From Pseudomonas putida (GTDB lineage Bacteria > Pseudomonadota > Gammaproteobacteria > Pseudomonadales > Pseudomonadaceae), in NCBI RefSeq assembly GCF_022627325.1, contig NZ_JAETZZ010000014.1, positions 1-64,000 on the forward strand: DNA of 64,000 nucleotides. The letters are read 5' to 3'. The position numbers were made by a program, and so were the translations under genes. Below are positions 42,990-52,304 of this stretch, piece by piece (within the stretch, counting starts at the first letter, position 1; each line of letters begins with the position of its first letter). The notes beneath the pieces were generated by a model. That model was not told the DNA's origin. It did not search any database and was given only the letters and a program-made list of their open reading frames with translations.

Positions 42990-44009
42990 ATGAACATTGT
43001 CCACAAAACCCTTAGTGCCGGCCTGCTGGCCTTATCCGCAACCAGTGCCCTGGCTGCAGGTAGCCCAGGGGTCGAGCAGCACACCCAGGCTTTCCTCGAA
43101 GCCTTGGAAAAAGGCGGTGGCAAGCCGCTCGAACAACTCAGCCCTAAAGATGCCCGCGCCGTGCTGACCGGTGCCCAGGCGTCGGTGAAGGTGGACCTGT
43201 CTGGCATCGAAGTGACAGCGCGTACCATCCAGGTCAACGGCGAGGCGATCAAGCTGCAGATCGTGCGCCCGGCCAACGTCAAAGGTGAGTTGCCGGTGTT
43301 CATGTTCTTCCATGGCGGCGGCTGGGTGCTGGGCGACTTCCCGACCCACCAGCGGCTGATTCGCGATCTGGTGGTGGGTTCTGGCGCAGTGGCCGTCTAT
43401 GTGGATTACACCCCCTCCCCAGAGGCGCACTACCCCACTGCGATCAACCAGGCCTACGCCGCGACCCGCTGGGTGGCCGAGCATGGCAAAGCGCTGGGTG
43501 TGGACGGCAAGCGCCTGGCCGTGGCCGGCAACAGTGTCGGTGGCAACATGGCGGCGGTGGTCGCGCTCAAGGCCAAAGAGGCCGGCACGCCCCAGTTGCG
43601 CTTCCAGTTGCTGTTGTGGCCAGTGACCGATGCCAGCTTCGAGACGGCTTCCTATAAACAGTTTGCCGAAGGCCACTTCCTCACCACAGGGATGATGAAG
43701 TGGTTCTGGGACAACTACACCACCGACGCCAAGGCCCGCGAGCAGATCTACGCCTCGCCGCTACGGGCCAGCAGCGAGCAGCTCAAGGGGTTGCCGCCAG
43801 CGCTGGTGCAGACGGCACAGTTCGATGTGCTGCGTGATGAAGGTGAGGCGTATGCACGCAAACTGGATGCGGCCGGGGTGACGGTAACGTCGGTGCGCTA
43901 CAACGGCATGATTCACGACTACGGGTTGCTGAACCCGCTGAGCCAGGTGCCTGCGGTGAAGGCAGCGATGCGCCAGGCGGCTGGGGAATTGAAGGTGCAC
44001 TTGCAGTAA
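42990..44009 (+). CDS. secreted alpha/beta hydrolase (HSL/family IV esterase-like)
   Basis: This 339-residue hydrolase has a signal peptide (residues 1-22, ending ALAAG). The oxyanion-hole motif HGGGW near residue 108, the nucleophile motif GNSVGG near 180, a late Asp (FDVLRDEGE) and His (MIHDYG) make the triad of the hormone-sensitive-lipase family. It should act on esters of small organic acids in the periplasm. The neighbouring divergent LysR gene may control it. Confidence 0.9.
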   Translation: MNIVHKTLSAGLLALSATSALAAGSPGVEQHTQAFLEALEKGGGKPLEQLSPKDARAVLTGAQASVKVDLSGIEVTARTIQVNGEAIKLQIVRPANVKGELPVFMFFHGGGWVLGDFPTHQRLIRDLVVGSGAVAVYVDYTPSPEAHYPTAINQAYAATRWVAEHGKALGVDGKRLAVAGNSVGGNMAAVVALKAKEAGTPQLRFQLLLWPVTDASFETASYKQFAEGHFLTTGMMKWFWDNYTTDAKAREQIYASPLRASSEQLKGLPPALVQTAQFDVLRDEGEAYARKLDAAGVTVTSVRYNGMIHDYGLLNPLSQVPAVKAAMRQAAGELKVHLQ

Positions 44010-44043
44010 ACCAAAGGCATGCCTTGATCGCTCTAGCACCCTC

Positions 44044-44077
44044 CAGATCGAGCACTGCCCAGGCAGCGCTCGATCTG
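44044..44077. terminator. bidirectional hairpin after the hydrolase gene
   Basis: cagatcgagc (44044-44053) pairs perfectly with gctcgatctg (44068-44077) and contains an inner ctgcc/ggcag stem. It sits between convergent genes and lacks a T-run. Confidence 0.65.
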
Positions 44078-44138
44078 AGGCGTTCGTGGCGTACAGCGCT
44101 TCATTGTTCGCCATACGCCGGGGGCTCCTGCCCGGGCC

Positions 44139-45674
44139 TCAATGCCCTGCCGACGCCGGCCCGGCCTTGGCAGCGAACGGTGGCTTGGCGAACCACACCA
44201 ACAGGATCAGGCCGGCGAATACCCAGCCCATCAAGGTGAAGTAGTCCACCGTCGACATCATGTAGGCCTGCCCGTTGAGTATCTGCTCCAGCTGCGCATA
44301 GCTTTGCGGGCTTGCCCCGCCCAGCTGCTCCAGCGTGTGCCGCGTCGCCGGGTCGAACTGGCTGATGTTCTCGCTCAGGTAGGCATGATGCTGGTCCGCC
44401 CGGCGGATCCAGATCCAGGTGGTCAACGACGCCGCAAAGCTGCCGCCCAATGTACGCAGGAACGTCGCCAGGCCAGAGCCGTCGGCGATCTGGTGCGGCG
44501 GCAGGTCCGACAGCAGGATGCTCAAGGTCGGCATGAAGAACAGCGCTACACCGATCCCCATGAACAGTTGCACCAGGGCAATGTGCTGGAAATCCACCTC
44601 ATTGGTGAAGCCTGCACGCATGAAACAGCTGGCGCCGATGGCCAAGAACGCCAACCCCGCCAGCACCCGCAAGTCGAACCGCTGCGCGTACTTGCCCACG
44701 AACGGCGACATGATCACCGGCAGCAGGCCGATCGGTGCCACCGCAAGGCCTGCCCAGGTGGCGGTGTAGCCCATCTGCGTCTGCAACCATTGCGGCAGGA
44801 TCAGGTTGATGCCGAAAAAGCCTGCGTAGCCTCCCACCAGCACAATGGTACCGATACGGAAATTACGGTGTGCGAACAGCCGCAAGTTGACCACAGGATG
44901 GCGGTCGGTCAGCTCCCAGATGATGAAGATCGCCAGGAACACGACCGAGATCAGGCTGCCGATGATGATGAACGACGACTCGAACCAGTCCAGGTCATTG
45001 CCCTTGTCGAGCACCACCTGCAATGCGCCCACCCCCACGATCAAGGTCAGCAGGCCGATGTAGTCCATCGGCTGGCGGCTGGTGACCACCGGCCGTGCGC
45101 GCATCTGCTGACGCACCACTGCGGTAGCGAACAGGCCGATGGGCACGTTGATGAAGAAGATCCACGGCCAGCTGTAACTGTCAGTGATCCAGCCGCCCAG
45201 GATCGGCCCGGCAATCGGCGCCACCACCGTGACCATCGCCAGCAACGCCAGCGCCATCCCCCGCTTGGCCGGCGGGTAGACAGCGATCAGCAAGGTTTGG
45301 GTCATCGGGTAAAGCGGCCCGGCCACCACACCTTGCAGCACTCGAAAGCCCACCAGCTCTGGCATCGACTGCGAGATGCCGCACAGAAAGGACGCCAGTA
45401 CGAACAGCAGCGTGGCCCAGATGAACAGTTTGACCTCACCGAAACGCCGGCTGAGCCAGCCGGTCAACGGCAACGCGATGGCATTGCTCACCGCGAACGA
45501 GGTGATCACCCAGGTGCCCTGCTCGGAACTCACCCCCAGGTTGCCGGAAATGGTCGGCAAGGCGACGTTGGCGATGGTGGTGTCGAGCACCTGCATGAAC
45601 GTCGCCAGCGACAGGCCTATGGTGGTCAGCAGCAGGCTCGGCGGGGTGAACTGCGCCGCAGCGTTGTTGCTCAT
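44139..45674 (-). CDS. emrB: EmrB-type drug efflux permease (DHA2, 14 TM)
   Basis: This 511-residue MFS transporter of the DHA2 family has the motifs FMQVLDTTIANVALP (helix 1), GWLSRRFGEVK and, later, GWPWIFFINVPIG-like (ITDSYSWPWIFFINVP). It pumps hydrophobic drugs with the EmrA adaptor through an outer-membrane factor not encoded here. Its ATG overlaps the emrA stop (ATGA). Confidence 0.92.
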   Translation of the reverse strand: MSNNAAAQFTPPSLLLTTIGLSLATFMQVLDTTIANVALPTISGNLGVSSEQGTWVITSFAVSNAIALPLTGWLSRRFGEVKLFIWATLLFVLASFLCGISQSMPELVGFRVLQGVVAGPLYPMTQTLLIAVYPPAKRGMALALLAMVTVVAPIAGPILGGWITDSYSWPWIFFINVPIGLFATAVVRQQMRARPVVTSRQPMDYIGLLTLIVGVGALQVVLDKGNDLDWFESSFIIIGSLISVVFLAIFIIWELTDRHPVVNLRLFAHRNFRIGTIVLVGGYAGFFGINLILPQWLQTQMGYTATWAGLAVAPIGLLPVIMSPFVGKYAQRFDLRVLAGLAFLAIGASCFMRAGFTNEVDFQHIALVQLFMGIGVALFFMPTLSILLSDLPPHQIADGSGLATFLRTLGGSFAASLTTWIWIRRADQHHAYLSENISQFDPATRHTLEQLGGASPQSYAQLEQILNGQAYMMSTVDYFTLMGWVFAGLILLVWFAKPPFAAKAGPASAGH

Positions 45675-46864
45675 CGTTGCGCCGTCTTGCCAGGGGCACT
45701 GTTGTCGTGGATCAGCCGAGCGATCAGACGGTCAGCTTCGACCAACTGACGGTCGTACACCTGGGTGGTGTAGCTGGCCTGCTGCGGTGGCTGCTGGGCC
45801 AGGGCCGGGCCACTCTGGTCGTGCAGGTCGACCTCGACCACGGTGGACAGGCCGATGCGCAGCGGGTGGTCCTTGAGCTGATCCGGGCTGAGGTGGATGC
45901 GCACCGGCACGCGCTGGACGATCTTGATCCAGTTGCCGGTGGCGTTCTGTGCCGGCAGCAAGGCGAAGGCGCTGCCGGTACCGGCGCCCAGGCTGTCGAC
46001 CGTGCCGCTGTACTTGACGTCGCTGCCGTACAGATCAGCGCTGATTTCCACGGGTTGGCCGATACGCATGTCGCGCAGCTGGGTTTCCTTGAAGTTGGCG
46101 TCGATCCACACCTCGTCCAGGGGGATGACTGCCATGGTCGCGGTGCCCGGCTGCAAACGCTGGCCGAGCTGCACGGTACGTTTGGCAACGTAACCGGTGA
46201 CTGGCGCCACCAGCGTGGTGCGTGCGTGGTCCAGGTATGCCTGGCGCAGATCGGCGGCGGCGGCCATGACCTCGGGGTGCGAAGACACCACTGTGTCGTC
46301 CACCAGCGCCTTACTGGTATTGAGCTGCTGACGGGCGCTGTTGACGGCGGCCTGGGCCACGGTCAGGTCGTCCCGGGCGTGGGAGATTTCTTCTGCGGCA
46401 ATCGCGCCGCTGTCGGCCAGCACCTTGCGTCGGTTGTAGTTCTGCTGGGCCTTCTGCAGTTCGGCCTGGCGGGTCTGCAGCTGGGCCTTGAGGGAATCGA
46501 CGTTGCTGTACAGGCCACGGACCTCTCGCACCGTGCGGGCCAGCTTGGCTTCGGCAGACTGCAGGGCCACCTCGCTGTCGGCTGGATCGAACTGCAGCAG
46601 CACCTGGCCGGCGTGCACCAGGTCGCCGTCATCGGCGCCAATGCTGGTAACGGTGCCGGTGACCAGCGGGGTGATCTCCACGACGTTGCCGTTGACGTAG
46701 GCGTCGTCGGTACTTTCGTGCCAGCGCCCGATCAGGCTGTACCAGGCCCAGGCGCCAGCGCCGGCGAGCAGCACCACCAGCAACAGGCCAAGCAGCCAGA
46801 CTTTGCGCTTGCGCGACGGTTCGGGTGCGGCGGAGGGAATTGAGTTGTCTGCGTTATTGGCCAT
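45671..46864 (-). CDS. emrA: EmrA-type membrane-fusion (HlyD) protein
   Basis: This 397-residue periplasmic adaptor has one N-terminal helix (LLGLLLVVLLAGAGAWAWY), the lipoyl-type half motif VTSIGADDGDLVHAGQVLLQFD, a coiled-coil hairpin (about 105-175) and the second beta-barrel half VAPVTGYVAKRTVQLGQ. It links EmrB to an outer-membrane channel. It is second in the marR-emrA-emrB operon. Confidence 0.92.
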   Translation of the reverse strand: MANNADNSIPSAAPEPSRKRKVWLLGLLLVVLLAGAGAWAWYSLIGRWHESTDDAYVNGNVVEITPLVTGTVTSIGADDGDLVHAGQVLLQFDPADSEVALQSAEAKLARTVREVRGLYSNVDSLKAQLQTRQAELQKAQQNYNRRKVLADSGAIAAEEISHARDDLTVAQAAVNSARQQLNTSKALVDDTVVSSHPEVMAAAADLRQAYLDHARTTLVAPVTGYVAKRTVQLGQRLQPGTATMAVIPLDEVWIDANFKETQLRDMRIGQPVEISADLYGSDVKYSGTVDSLGAGTGSAFALLPAQNATGNWIKIVQRVPVRIHLSPDQLKDHPLRIGLSTVVEVDLHDQSGPALAQQPPQQASYTTQVYDRQLVEADRLIARLIHDNSAPGKTAQR

Positions 46865-46892
46865 GACAATACCTTGGAATATGAAACAGGGA

Positions 46893-47366
46893 TCAACGAT
46901 CGCCGAAGCGGCGGATCGTCAGAGGGTCGCCGGCACCGAGCAGGACCTTGGCCAGCAGGCCTTCAAGGGTCTTGAGTTCGTCAGGCTGCAGCACGCCGAC
47001 CAGTTCGTTCATCGCCGCCGCGCCGATCTCTGGCAAGCGGTCGGCCAGGCGTTGGCCGTCGGCGGTCAGGGCCAGGCGTACCTGGCGACGGTCGTCGGCG
47101 CAGCGGTTACGCAAGATCAGGCCCTTGTGTACGAGGCGGTCGAGCATGCGGGTCATCGAGCCGCTGTCCAGGCCCAGATAGCGGCAGAGCTCGGCCGGCG
47201 TATCCACCTGGTACTGGGTGACGATGATCAACACCTTGAACTGCGCGGCGGTGACGCCTTCTGATTCGAGGTGCCAGTCGAGAATGCGGTCCTTCAGGAT
47301 GGCCGCACGGCCCAGCAGCATGCCGATGGCGCAGGACTGGAAGTTTTGCGGGGTGAAATGGGACAT
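46893..47366 (-). CDS. MarR-family transcriptional repressor
   Basis: This regulator of 157 residues has the winged helix characteristic of MarR (ELCRYLGLDSGSMTRMLDRLVHKGL) followed by the wing RCADDRRQVRLALTADG. It heads the efflux operon and most likely represses it. The start at 47366 is preferred; a TTG 18 nt upstream is possible. A palindromic operator lies inside its own promoter, giving autoregulation. Confidence 0.9.
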   Translation of the reverse strand: MSHFTPQNFQSCAIGMLLGRAAILKDRILDWHLESEGVTAAQFKVLIIVTQYQVDTPAELCRYLGLDSGSMTRMLDRLVHKGLILRNRCADDRRQVRLALTADGQRLADRLPEIGAAAMNELVGVLQPDELKTLEGLLAKVLLGAGDPLTIRRFGDR

Positions 47367-47394
47367 CGGCAGCAACTCGGACAATTGTGTAAAA

Positions 47395-47422
47395 ATATTA
47401 CTGCCTAAGCAGCAAATGTCAA
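47395..47422 (-). promoter_or_regulatory. sigma-70 promoter of the marR-emrAB operon with internal palindrome
   Basis: On the minus strand: TTGACA (consensus -35), a 16-nt spacer, then TAATAT (-10). The spacer holds the palindrome CTGC-ttag-GCAG, ideally placed for MarR-type repression. Confidence 0.7.
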
Positions 47423-47530
47423 AGCTTTCATTAGGGGGCTATTGAAATAGCCTGGGTAACCCGCAGGTGACCGGGAAAGGTTCTCAAACGCTGAAAAACA
47501 CGGGTGAACCCGATGAAAAACACACACAAC

Positions 47531-47545
47531 TGATAGTCATTCGCC
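47531..47545. promoter_or_regulatory. possible Fur box before the orphan fecR gene
   Basis: tgatagtcattcgcc matches the 15-bp Fur consensus TGATAATCATTATCA at 11 positions, 60 bp before the fecR start. Confidence 0.45.
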
Positions 47546-47605
47546 ATTACCTCGGTTCTCGGGAGCCCCCTGGCAGGAGTAGAATGCGCAAAACCCGGAG
47601 CCGCA

Positions 47606-48616
47606 ATGAACCAAGACCGCCTCAATCCCAGCCCTGACGATGCCATCACCGACGCCGCCGCGCAGTGGTGCATGCGCCTGCACGCCGACGATTGCACCCC
47701 GGCCGAGCGCGAGGCCTTCGCCCGCTGGTTGGCAGCGGACCCGCGCCACCACGACGAATACCAGGCGATGCTGGAGATCTGGTTCACCGCCGACCTTTTG
47801 CCGCGCAACGCCACGGTCGTCGACTTCAACCCGCCGCCGCGTCAGGTGGCGAGGCGGCGCCATCATTGGCGGCCAATGGCCTCGGCGGCAGCCGTCGCCC
47901 TGCTGGTTTTGCCCCTGGCGGGCTGGATCGGTTGGATGCAAGGCTGGCTACCCAACCACTACCAGCACATCGAAGCACGCAACCAGGCACGGACGGTCCA
48001 GCTGAGCGACGGCAGCACGGTGGAGCTCAACCTCAATACCGAACTGACCTACTTCAACTTCAGGGACCAGCGCCAGGTCACGCTCACGCGAGGCGAAGCG
48101 TTCTTCAAGGTGCAGCATGACAGCAGCCACCCGTTCATCGTCCGTGCCGGCCAAGGCCAGACCCGGGTCACCGGCACCCAATTCAACGTGTGGAAGTATC
48201 AGGACCAGGTCAAGGTCACCCTGGTGCAGGGGTCGGTGCTGGTCAGCAGCGACGGCAGCACCGGCGGCTACCGCCTGGGCCCCGGCATGCAGGCCAGCTA
48301 TCGTACCGGCGACTTCGAGCCGCAACTGGCCCAGAGCGAAGACCACGGCAACAGCCTGGCCTGGCGCCGCGGCCAGCTGGTGCTCGACAACCTCAGCCTC
48401 GAACAGGCACTGCCGGTGATCAACCGCTACCTCGATGCGCCCCTGCTGCTGGCTGATGCCAGCACCGGCCGCATCCGCATCAGCGGCATCTACAACACCC
48501 GTGAAGTCGGGCGCCTGGTGGACAACCTGCCCAAGGTGCTGCCGGTGTACCTGACCCGCAGCAAGGACGGCAGCACCGTCCTCAACAGCATTTCCCCACC
48601 GCCCGACAAGGGCTGA
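47606..48616 (+). CDS. orphan FecR-family anti-sigma factor (candidate FpvR)
   Basis: This 336-residue protein has an N-terminal cytoplasmic helix bundle (about 12-80; ITDAAAQWCMRLH, then EAFARWLAADPRHHDEY), one membrane helix (about 91-112) and the periplasmic FecR domain (LSDGSTVELNLNTELTY, GEAFFKVQHD). The C-terminus resembles an STN-binding region (LDNLSLEQALPVINRYL). FecR proteins usually sit next to a sigma gene and a receptor gene; neither is adjacent here. With the pyoverdine island nearby and a Fur-like box upstream, it is a candidate for FpvR, the anti-PvdS factor. The starting ATG follows CGGAG. Confidence 0.85.
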   Translation: MNQDRLNPSPDDAITDAAAQWCMRLHADDCTPAEREAFARWLAADPRHHDEYQAMLEIWFTADLLPRNATVVDFNPPPRQVARRRHHWRPMASAAAVALLVLPLAGWIGWMQGWLPNHYQHIEARNQARTVQLSDGSTVELNLNTELTYFNFRDQRQVTLTRGEAFFKVQHDSSHPFIVRAGQGQTRVTGTQFNVWKYQDQVKVTLVQGSVLVSSDGSTGGYRLGPGMQASYRTGDFEPQLAQSEDHGNSLAWRRGQLVLDNLSLEQALPVINRYLDAPLLLADASTGRIRISGIYNTREVGRLVDNLPKVLPVYLTRSKDGSTVLNSISPPPDKG

Positions 48617-48620
48617 TGCC

Positions 48621-49940
48621 CTAGAGCGTCATCGCCGCCAACCAGCCAAACGCCAGCAGTGGCAGGTTATAGTGCAGGAAGGTCGGCACCACGGTGTCCC
48701 AGATGTGGTGATGCTGGCCATCGACGTTGAGCCCCGAGGTTGGCCCCAGGGTCGAGTCCGATGCCGGCGAGCCTGCATCGCCCAGCGCACCGGCGGTGCC
48801 GACGATGCACACGGTGGCCAAGGGGTCGAAGCCCAGCTGCACGCACAGCGGCACGAAGATCGCCGCTAGAATCGGCACCGTCGAGAACGACGAACCGATG
48901 CCCATGGTCACCAACAACCCCACCAGCAGCATCAGCAAGGCACCAACGCCCTTGCTGTGGTCGATCCATTGCGCTGAGGTTTCCACCAGGCCTTGGACCT
49001 CGCCAGTGGCTTTGAGCACCTCGGCGAAACCCGAAGCGGCGATCATGATGAACCCGATCATGGCCATCATCTTCATGCCTTCGGTGAACAGGCTGTCGGT
49101 GTCTTTCCAGCGCACGATGCCCGACAGTGAGAAGATCAGGAAGCCGACCATGGCACCGATGATCATCGAGTCCAGCCACAGCTGAACGATGAACGCCGCG
49201 GCGATCGCCAGCCCGGCCACCAGCAGGGTCAGCGGGTTGTACTGCACGCTGACCTGCTCGACCTGCTCGATGCGCGCCAGGTCATAATCACGCTTTTTGC
49301 GGTAGCTGAAGCACACCGCCAGCAGCAAGCCGGCCAGCATGCCCGCTGCCGGAATGGCCATGGCATGGGTGACGTTGACACCGCTCACATCGACGCCGGC
49401 GCGGGCAACGTTGGCCAGCAGGATTTCGTTGAGGAAGATATTGCCAAACCCCACCGGCAGGAACATGTAGGGCGTGATCAAGCCAAAGGTGATCACGCAG
49501 GCGATCAGCCGGCGGTCGATGCGCAGGCGGGTCAGTACATACAGCAGCGGCGGCACCAGCAGCGGGATGAAGGCGATGTGAATCGGCAGGATATTCTGCG
49601 ACGACACCGCCACCACCAGCATCAGGCCGATCAGCAGCCACTTGACCTTGCCGCCGGTGGCCTGCCCCTGGCGGTCGATCATCGCCAGCGCACGGTCGGC
49701 CAGGGCGTGGGCGAGGCCGGACTTGGCGATGGCCACGGCAAAGGCGCCGAGCAAGGCATAGGACAACGCCACCGTAGCGCCCCCGCCCAGGCCGCCGTTG
49801 AAGGCCTTGAGCGTTCCCTCCATGCCCAGGCCGCCGACCAGGCCGCCGGCCAAGGCGCCGATGATCAAGGCGATGACCACGTGCACCCGTGACAGGCTGA
49901 GTATCAGCATGATGCCTACCGCGGCAATCACTGCATTCAT
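48621..49940 (-). CDS. Na+/H+ antiporter-family membrane protein
   Basis: This 439-residue integral membrane protein has about 10-12 helices and belongs to the ion transporter/NhaC-like superfamily (similar to YuiF proteins). The conserved segments LPIHIAFIPLLVPPLL and GSSFSTVPILAAIFVPLC are visible. The substrate could be Na+/H+ or a small amino acid such as histidine; sequence alone cannot decide. It is convergent with the orphan fecR (4-bp gap) and divergent from the MCP gene. Confidence 0.85.
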   Translation of the reverse strand: MNAVIAAVGIMLILSLSRVHVVIALIIGALAGGLVGGLGMEGTLKAFNGGLGGGATVALSYALLGAFAVAIAKSGLAHALADRALAMIDRQGQATGGKVKWLLIGLMLVVAVSSQNILPIHIAFIPLLVPPLLYVLTRLRIDRRLIACVITFGLITPYMFLPVGFGNIFLNEILLANVARAGVDVSGVNVTHAMAIPAAGMLAGLLLAVCFSYRKKRDYDLARIEQVEQVSVQYNPLTLLVAGLAIAAAFIVQLWLDSMIIGAMVGFLIFSLSGIVRWKDTDSLFTEGMKMMAMIGFIMIAASGFAEVLKATGEVQGLVETSAQWIDHSKGVGALLMLLVGLLVTMGIGSSFSTVPILAAIFVPLCVQLGFDPLATVCIVGTAGALGDAGSPASDSTLGPTSGLNVDGQHHHIWDTVVPTFLHYNLPLLAFGWLAAMTL

Positions 49941-50063
49941 GGTTTGGCTTTCCTCGTAGCTGCAGACAAAAAGCGCGCACTCTGCAGCACTGGGGCACAG
50001 ATGTCAAAAGCGCCAGAGGGCGGCGTATTACGCGGGCCGGCAAATTTAAATTGAATGTTTGAA

Positions 50064-50090
50064 TAAAGAAAAACCACAGTGCGCCGATAT
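50064..50090 (+). promoter_or_regulatory. sigma-28 (FliA) promoter of the chemoreceptor gene
   Basis: TAAAGAAA at 50064-50071, 11 nt, then GCCGATAT at 50083-50090. This matches TAAAGTTT-N11-GCCGATAA closely, with exact spacing, 66 bp before the MCP start. Confidence 0.78.
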
Positions 50091-50156
50091 AACGCTGGGG
50101 CTGAGCCCCGACCGAGATCCAAAGCCAAACCCTTACCCTCAAAAAAGGGACGCCCC

Positions 50157-52301
50157 ATGCCTTTGCGACAACTTTCCATCCAGTGGAAGATCACCCTGCT
50201 TGCCGGCCTGTGCCTGGCCAGCATCGTCACACTGCTCGTCGGCCTTTCGCTCTACCGCATGGACCACAGCTCGGACCTGGTCAAAGCCAGCAGCGAGAAG
50301 ATGCTCAGTGAAGCGGCGCAGGCGCGCATCGAGTCGCAAGGCGAAGTTCAGGCCCTGAACATTCGTCGCCAGTTCATGGATGCCTACCAGTACGGTGCCG
50401 GGTTCGCCCGCCAGGTGCTGTTCCTGCGTGAGCAGGCGGAAAAGCGTTTCCTCGATGCCTATGACCTGCGTGAAGACATGACCCGCCAGGTTCGTGCAGC
50501 CTTGCAGGCCAACCCCGAGCTGCTGGGCCTGTCGCTGGTATTCGAACCCAATGCGCTGGACGGCAAGGACAGCCTGTTCACCGGCCAGCCCGAGCTTGGC
50601 AGCAACGAGACCGGGCGTTTCGCCCTGTACTGGTCGCAACCGCGGGCCGGCCAGCTGACCGCCATGGCCCTGCCCGAACACGACATGAGCAACACCGAGA
50701 TCGGCCCCAGCGGCCAGCCCGCCAACACCTGGTGGGTGTGCCCGCGCAGCAGCGGCCAGGTGTGCGTGGTGGAACCCTATTTCTACGACATCGACGGCCA
50801 GCGCGTGCTGATGACCAGCATCGTCTTCCCGCTGGCGGTCAACGGCAAGGTGATCGCCACCCTGTCCATCGACATCAACCTCAACAGCCTGCAGGCCCTG
50901 AGCCAGGAAGCCAGCCGCAGCCTGTACGAAGGCCGCACCACGGTCGGCATCATCAGCCCCGTGGGCCTGCTGGCCGGCTACAGCGCCGACGCCAGCAAGC
51001 TGGCGCAGCGTTTCGACCAGGTCGACACCGGCAAAGGCGCCGAACTGGTACGTAAGCTGGCCGAGGGTAAATTGAGCGTCCATCACGACCAGCAACGCCT
51101 CAAGGTACTCGCGGCGTTCCAGCCGATCCCTGGCGCCCAGCCATGGGGTGTGCTGCTGGATGTGCCGGAAAACGCCCTGACCGGCCCGGCCGAAGCGCTG
51201 AAACAAGAGCTCGACGCCCTGAACACCAGCGGCACCCTGCTGGAACTGGGCCTCGGCCTGGGCGCTGCGATTGCCGGCCTGCTGCTGGTGTGGCTGATGG
51301 CCCGTGGCGTGACCCGGCCGATCCTCGGGGTGGCGGCCATGCTCAAGGACATCGCCAGTGGTGAAGGCGACCTCACCCGCCGCCTGACCTACGACAAGCA
51401 CGACGAGCTCGGCGAACTGGCCGGTTGGTTCAACCGCTTCCTGGACAAACTGCAGCCGACCATCGCCGAGGTCAAACGCTCGGTGCAGGCAGCCCGCGGC
51501 ACCGCCGATCAGTCCTCGGCAATTGCCACGCAAACCAGCGCCGGCATGGAGCAGCAATACCGCCAGGTCGACCAGGTGGCCACCGCCTCGCACGAAATGA
51601 GCGCCACGGCCCAGGACGTCGCTCGCAGCGCCGCCCAGGCTGCCCAGGCGGCGCGTGATGCCGACCAGGCCACCCGCGAAGGCCTGGCGGTGATCGACCG
51701 CACCACCCACAGCATCGACACACTGGCCGCCAACATGAGCCAGGCCATGAGCGAAGTCGAAGGCCTGGCGCAGAACAGTGAGAAAATCGGCTCGGTGCTG
51801 GAGGTGATCCGTTCGATCGCCGAACAAACCAACCTGCTAGCGCTCAACGCCGCCATCGAAGCCGCCCGTGCCGGCGAGGCCGGGCGTGGTTTCGCGGTGG
51901 TGGCCGATGAAGTGCGTAACCTGGCGCAGCGCACCCAGGAATCGGTGGAAGAAACCCGCCAGGTCATCGAGGCACTGCAAACCGGCACCCGCGAGGTGGT
52001 CGGCGCCATGGACAACAGCCACCGCCAGGCCCAGGGCGGCGTCGAGCAGGTCGGCCAGGCGGTTACCGCGCTGCAACGTATCGGCCAGGCCGTGACCGTG
52101 ATCACCGACATGAACCTGCAGATCGCCTCGGCCGCCGAAGAACAAAGCGCGGTGGCCGAAGAGATCAACAGCAATGTCGCGACCATACGTGATGTCACCG
52201 AATCGCTGTCGGGGCAGGCCAACGAGTCGGCGCGGGTCAGCCAGTCGCTCAACAGCCTGGCCAACCAACAGCAGGCGTTGATGGATCAGTTCCGCGTCTG
52301 A
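50157..52301 (+). CDS. methyl-accepting chemotaxis protein with double-Cache-type sensor
   Basis: This 714-residue chemoreceptor has TM1 (about 11-35), a periplasmic ligand-binding domain of about 320 residues (dCACHE-like; contains YFYDIDGQRVLMTSIVFPL), TM2 (about 388-408), HAMP with RPILGVAAMLKDIASGEGDLTRRL, and a cytoplasmic signalling domain with the tip EQTNLLALNAAIEAARAGE. It lacks the C-terminal pentapeptide for CheR tethering. Start ATG 50157 after AAGGGA is preferred to the open extension upstream. The ligand is not predictable. A sigma-28 promoter makes it part of the flagellar/chemotaxis regulon. Confidence 0.92.
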   Translation: MPLRQLSIQWKITLLAGLCLASIVTLLVGLSLYRMDHSSDLVKASSEKMLSEAAQARIESQGEVQALNIRRQFMDAYQYGAGFARQVLFLREQAEKRFLDAYDLREDMTRQVRAALQANPELLGLSLVFEPNALDGKDSLFTGQPELGSNETGRFALYWSQPRAGQLTAMALPEHDMSNTEIGPSGQPANTWWVCPRSSGQVCVVEPYFYDIDGQRVLMTSIVFPLAVNGKVIATLSIDINLNSLQALSQEASRSLYEGRTTVGIISPVGLLAGYSADASKLAQRFDQVDTGKGAELVRKLAEGKLSVHHDQQRLKVLAAFQPIPGAQPWGVLLDVPENALTGPAEALKQELDALNTSGTLLELGLGLGAAIAGLLLVWLMARGVTRPILGVAAMLKDIASGEGDLTRRLTYDKHDELGELAGWFNRFLDKLQPTIAEVKRSVQAARGTADQSSAIATQTSAGMEQQYRQVDQVATASHEMSATAQDVARSAAQAAQAARDADQATREGLAVIDRTTHSIDTLAANMSQAMSEVEGLAQNSEKIGSVLEVIRSIAEQTNLLALNAAIEAARAGEAGRGFAVVADEVRNLAQRTQESVEETRQVIEALQTGTREVVGAMDNSHRQAQGGVEQVGQAVTALQRIGQAVTVITDMNLQIASAAEEQSAVAEEINSNVATIRDVTESLSGQANESARVSQSLNSLANQQQALMDQFRV

Positions 52302-52304
52302 GCC

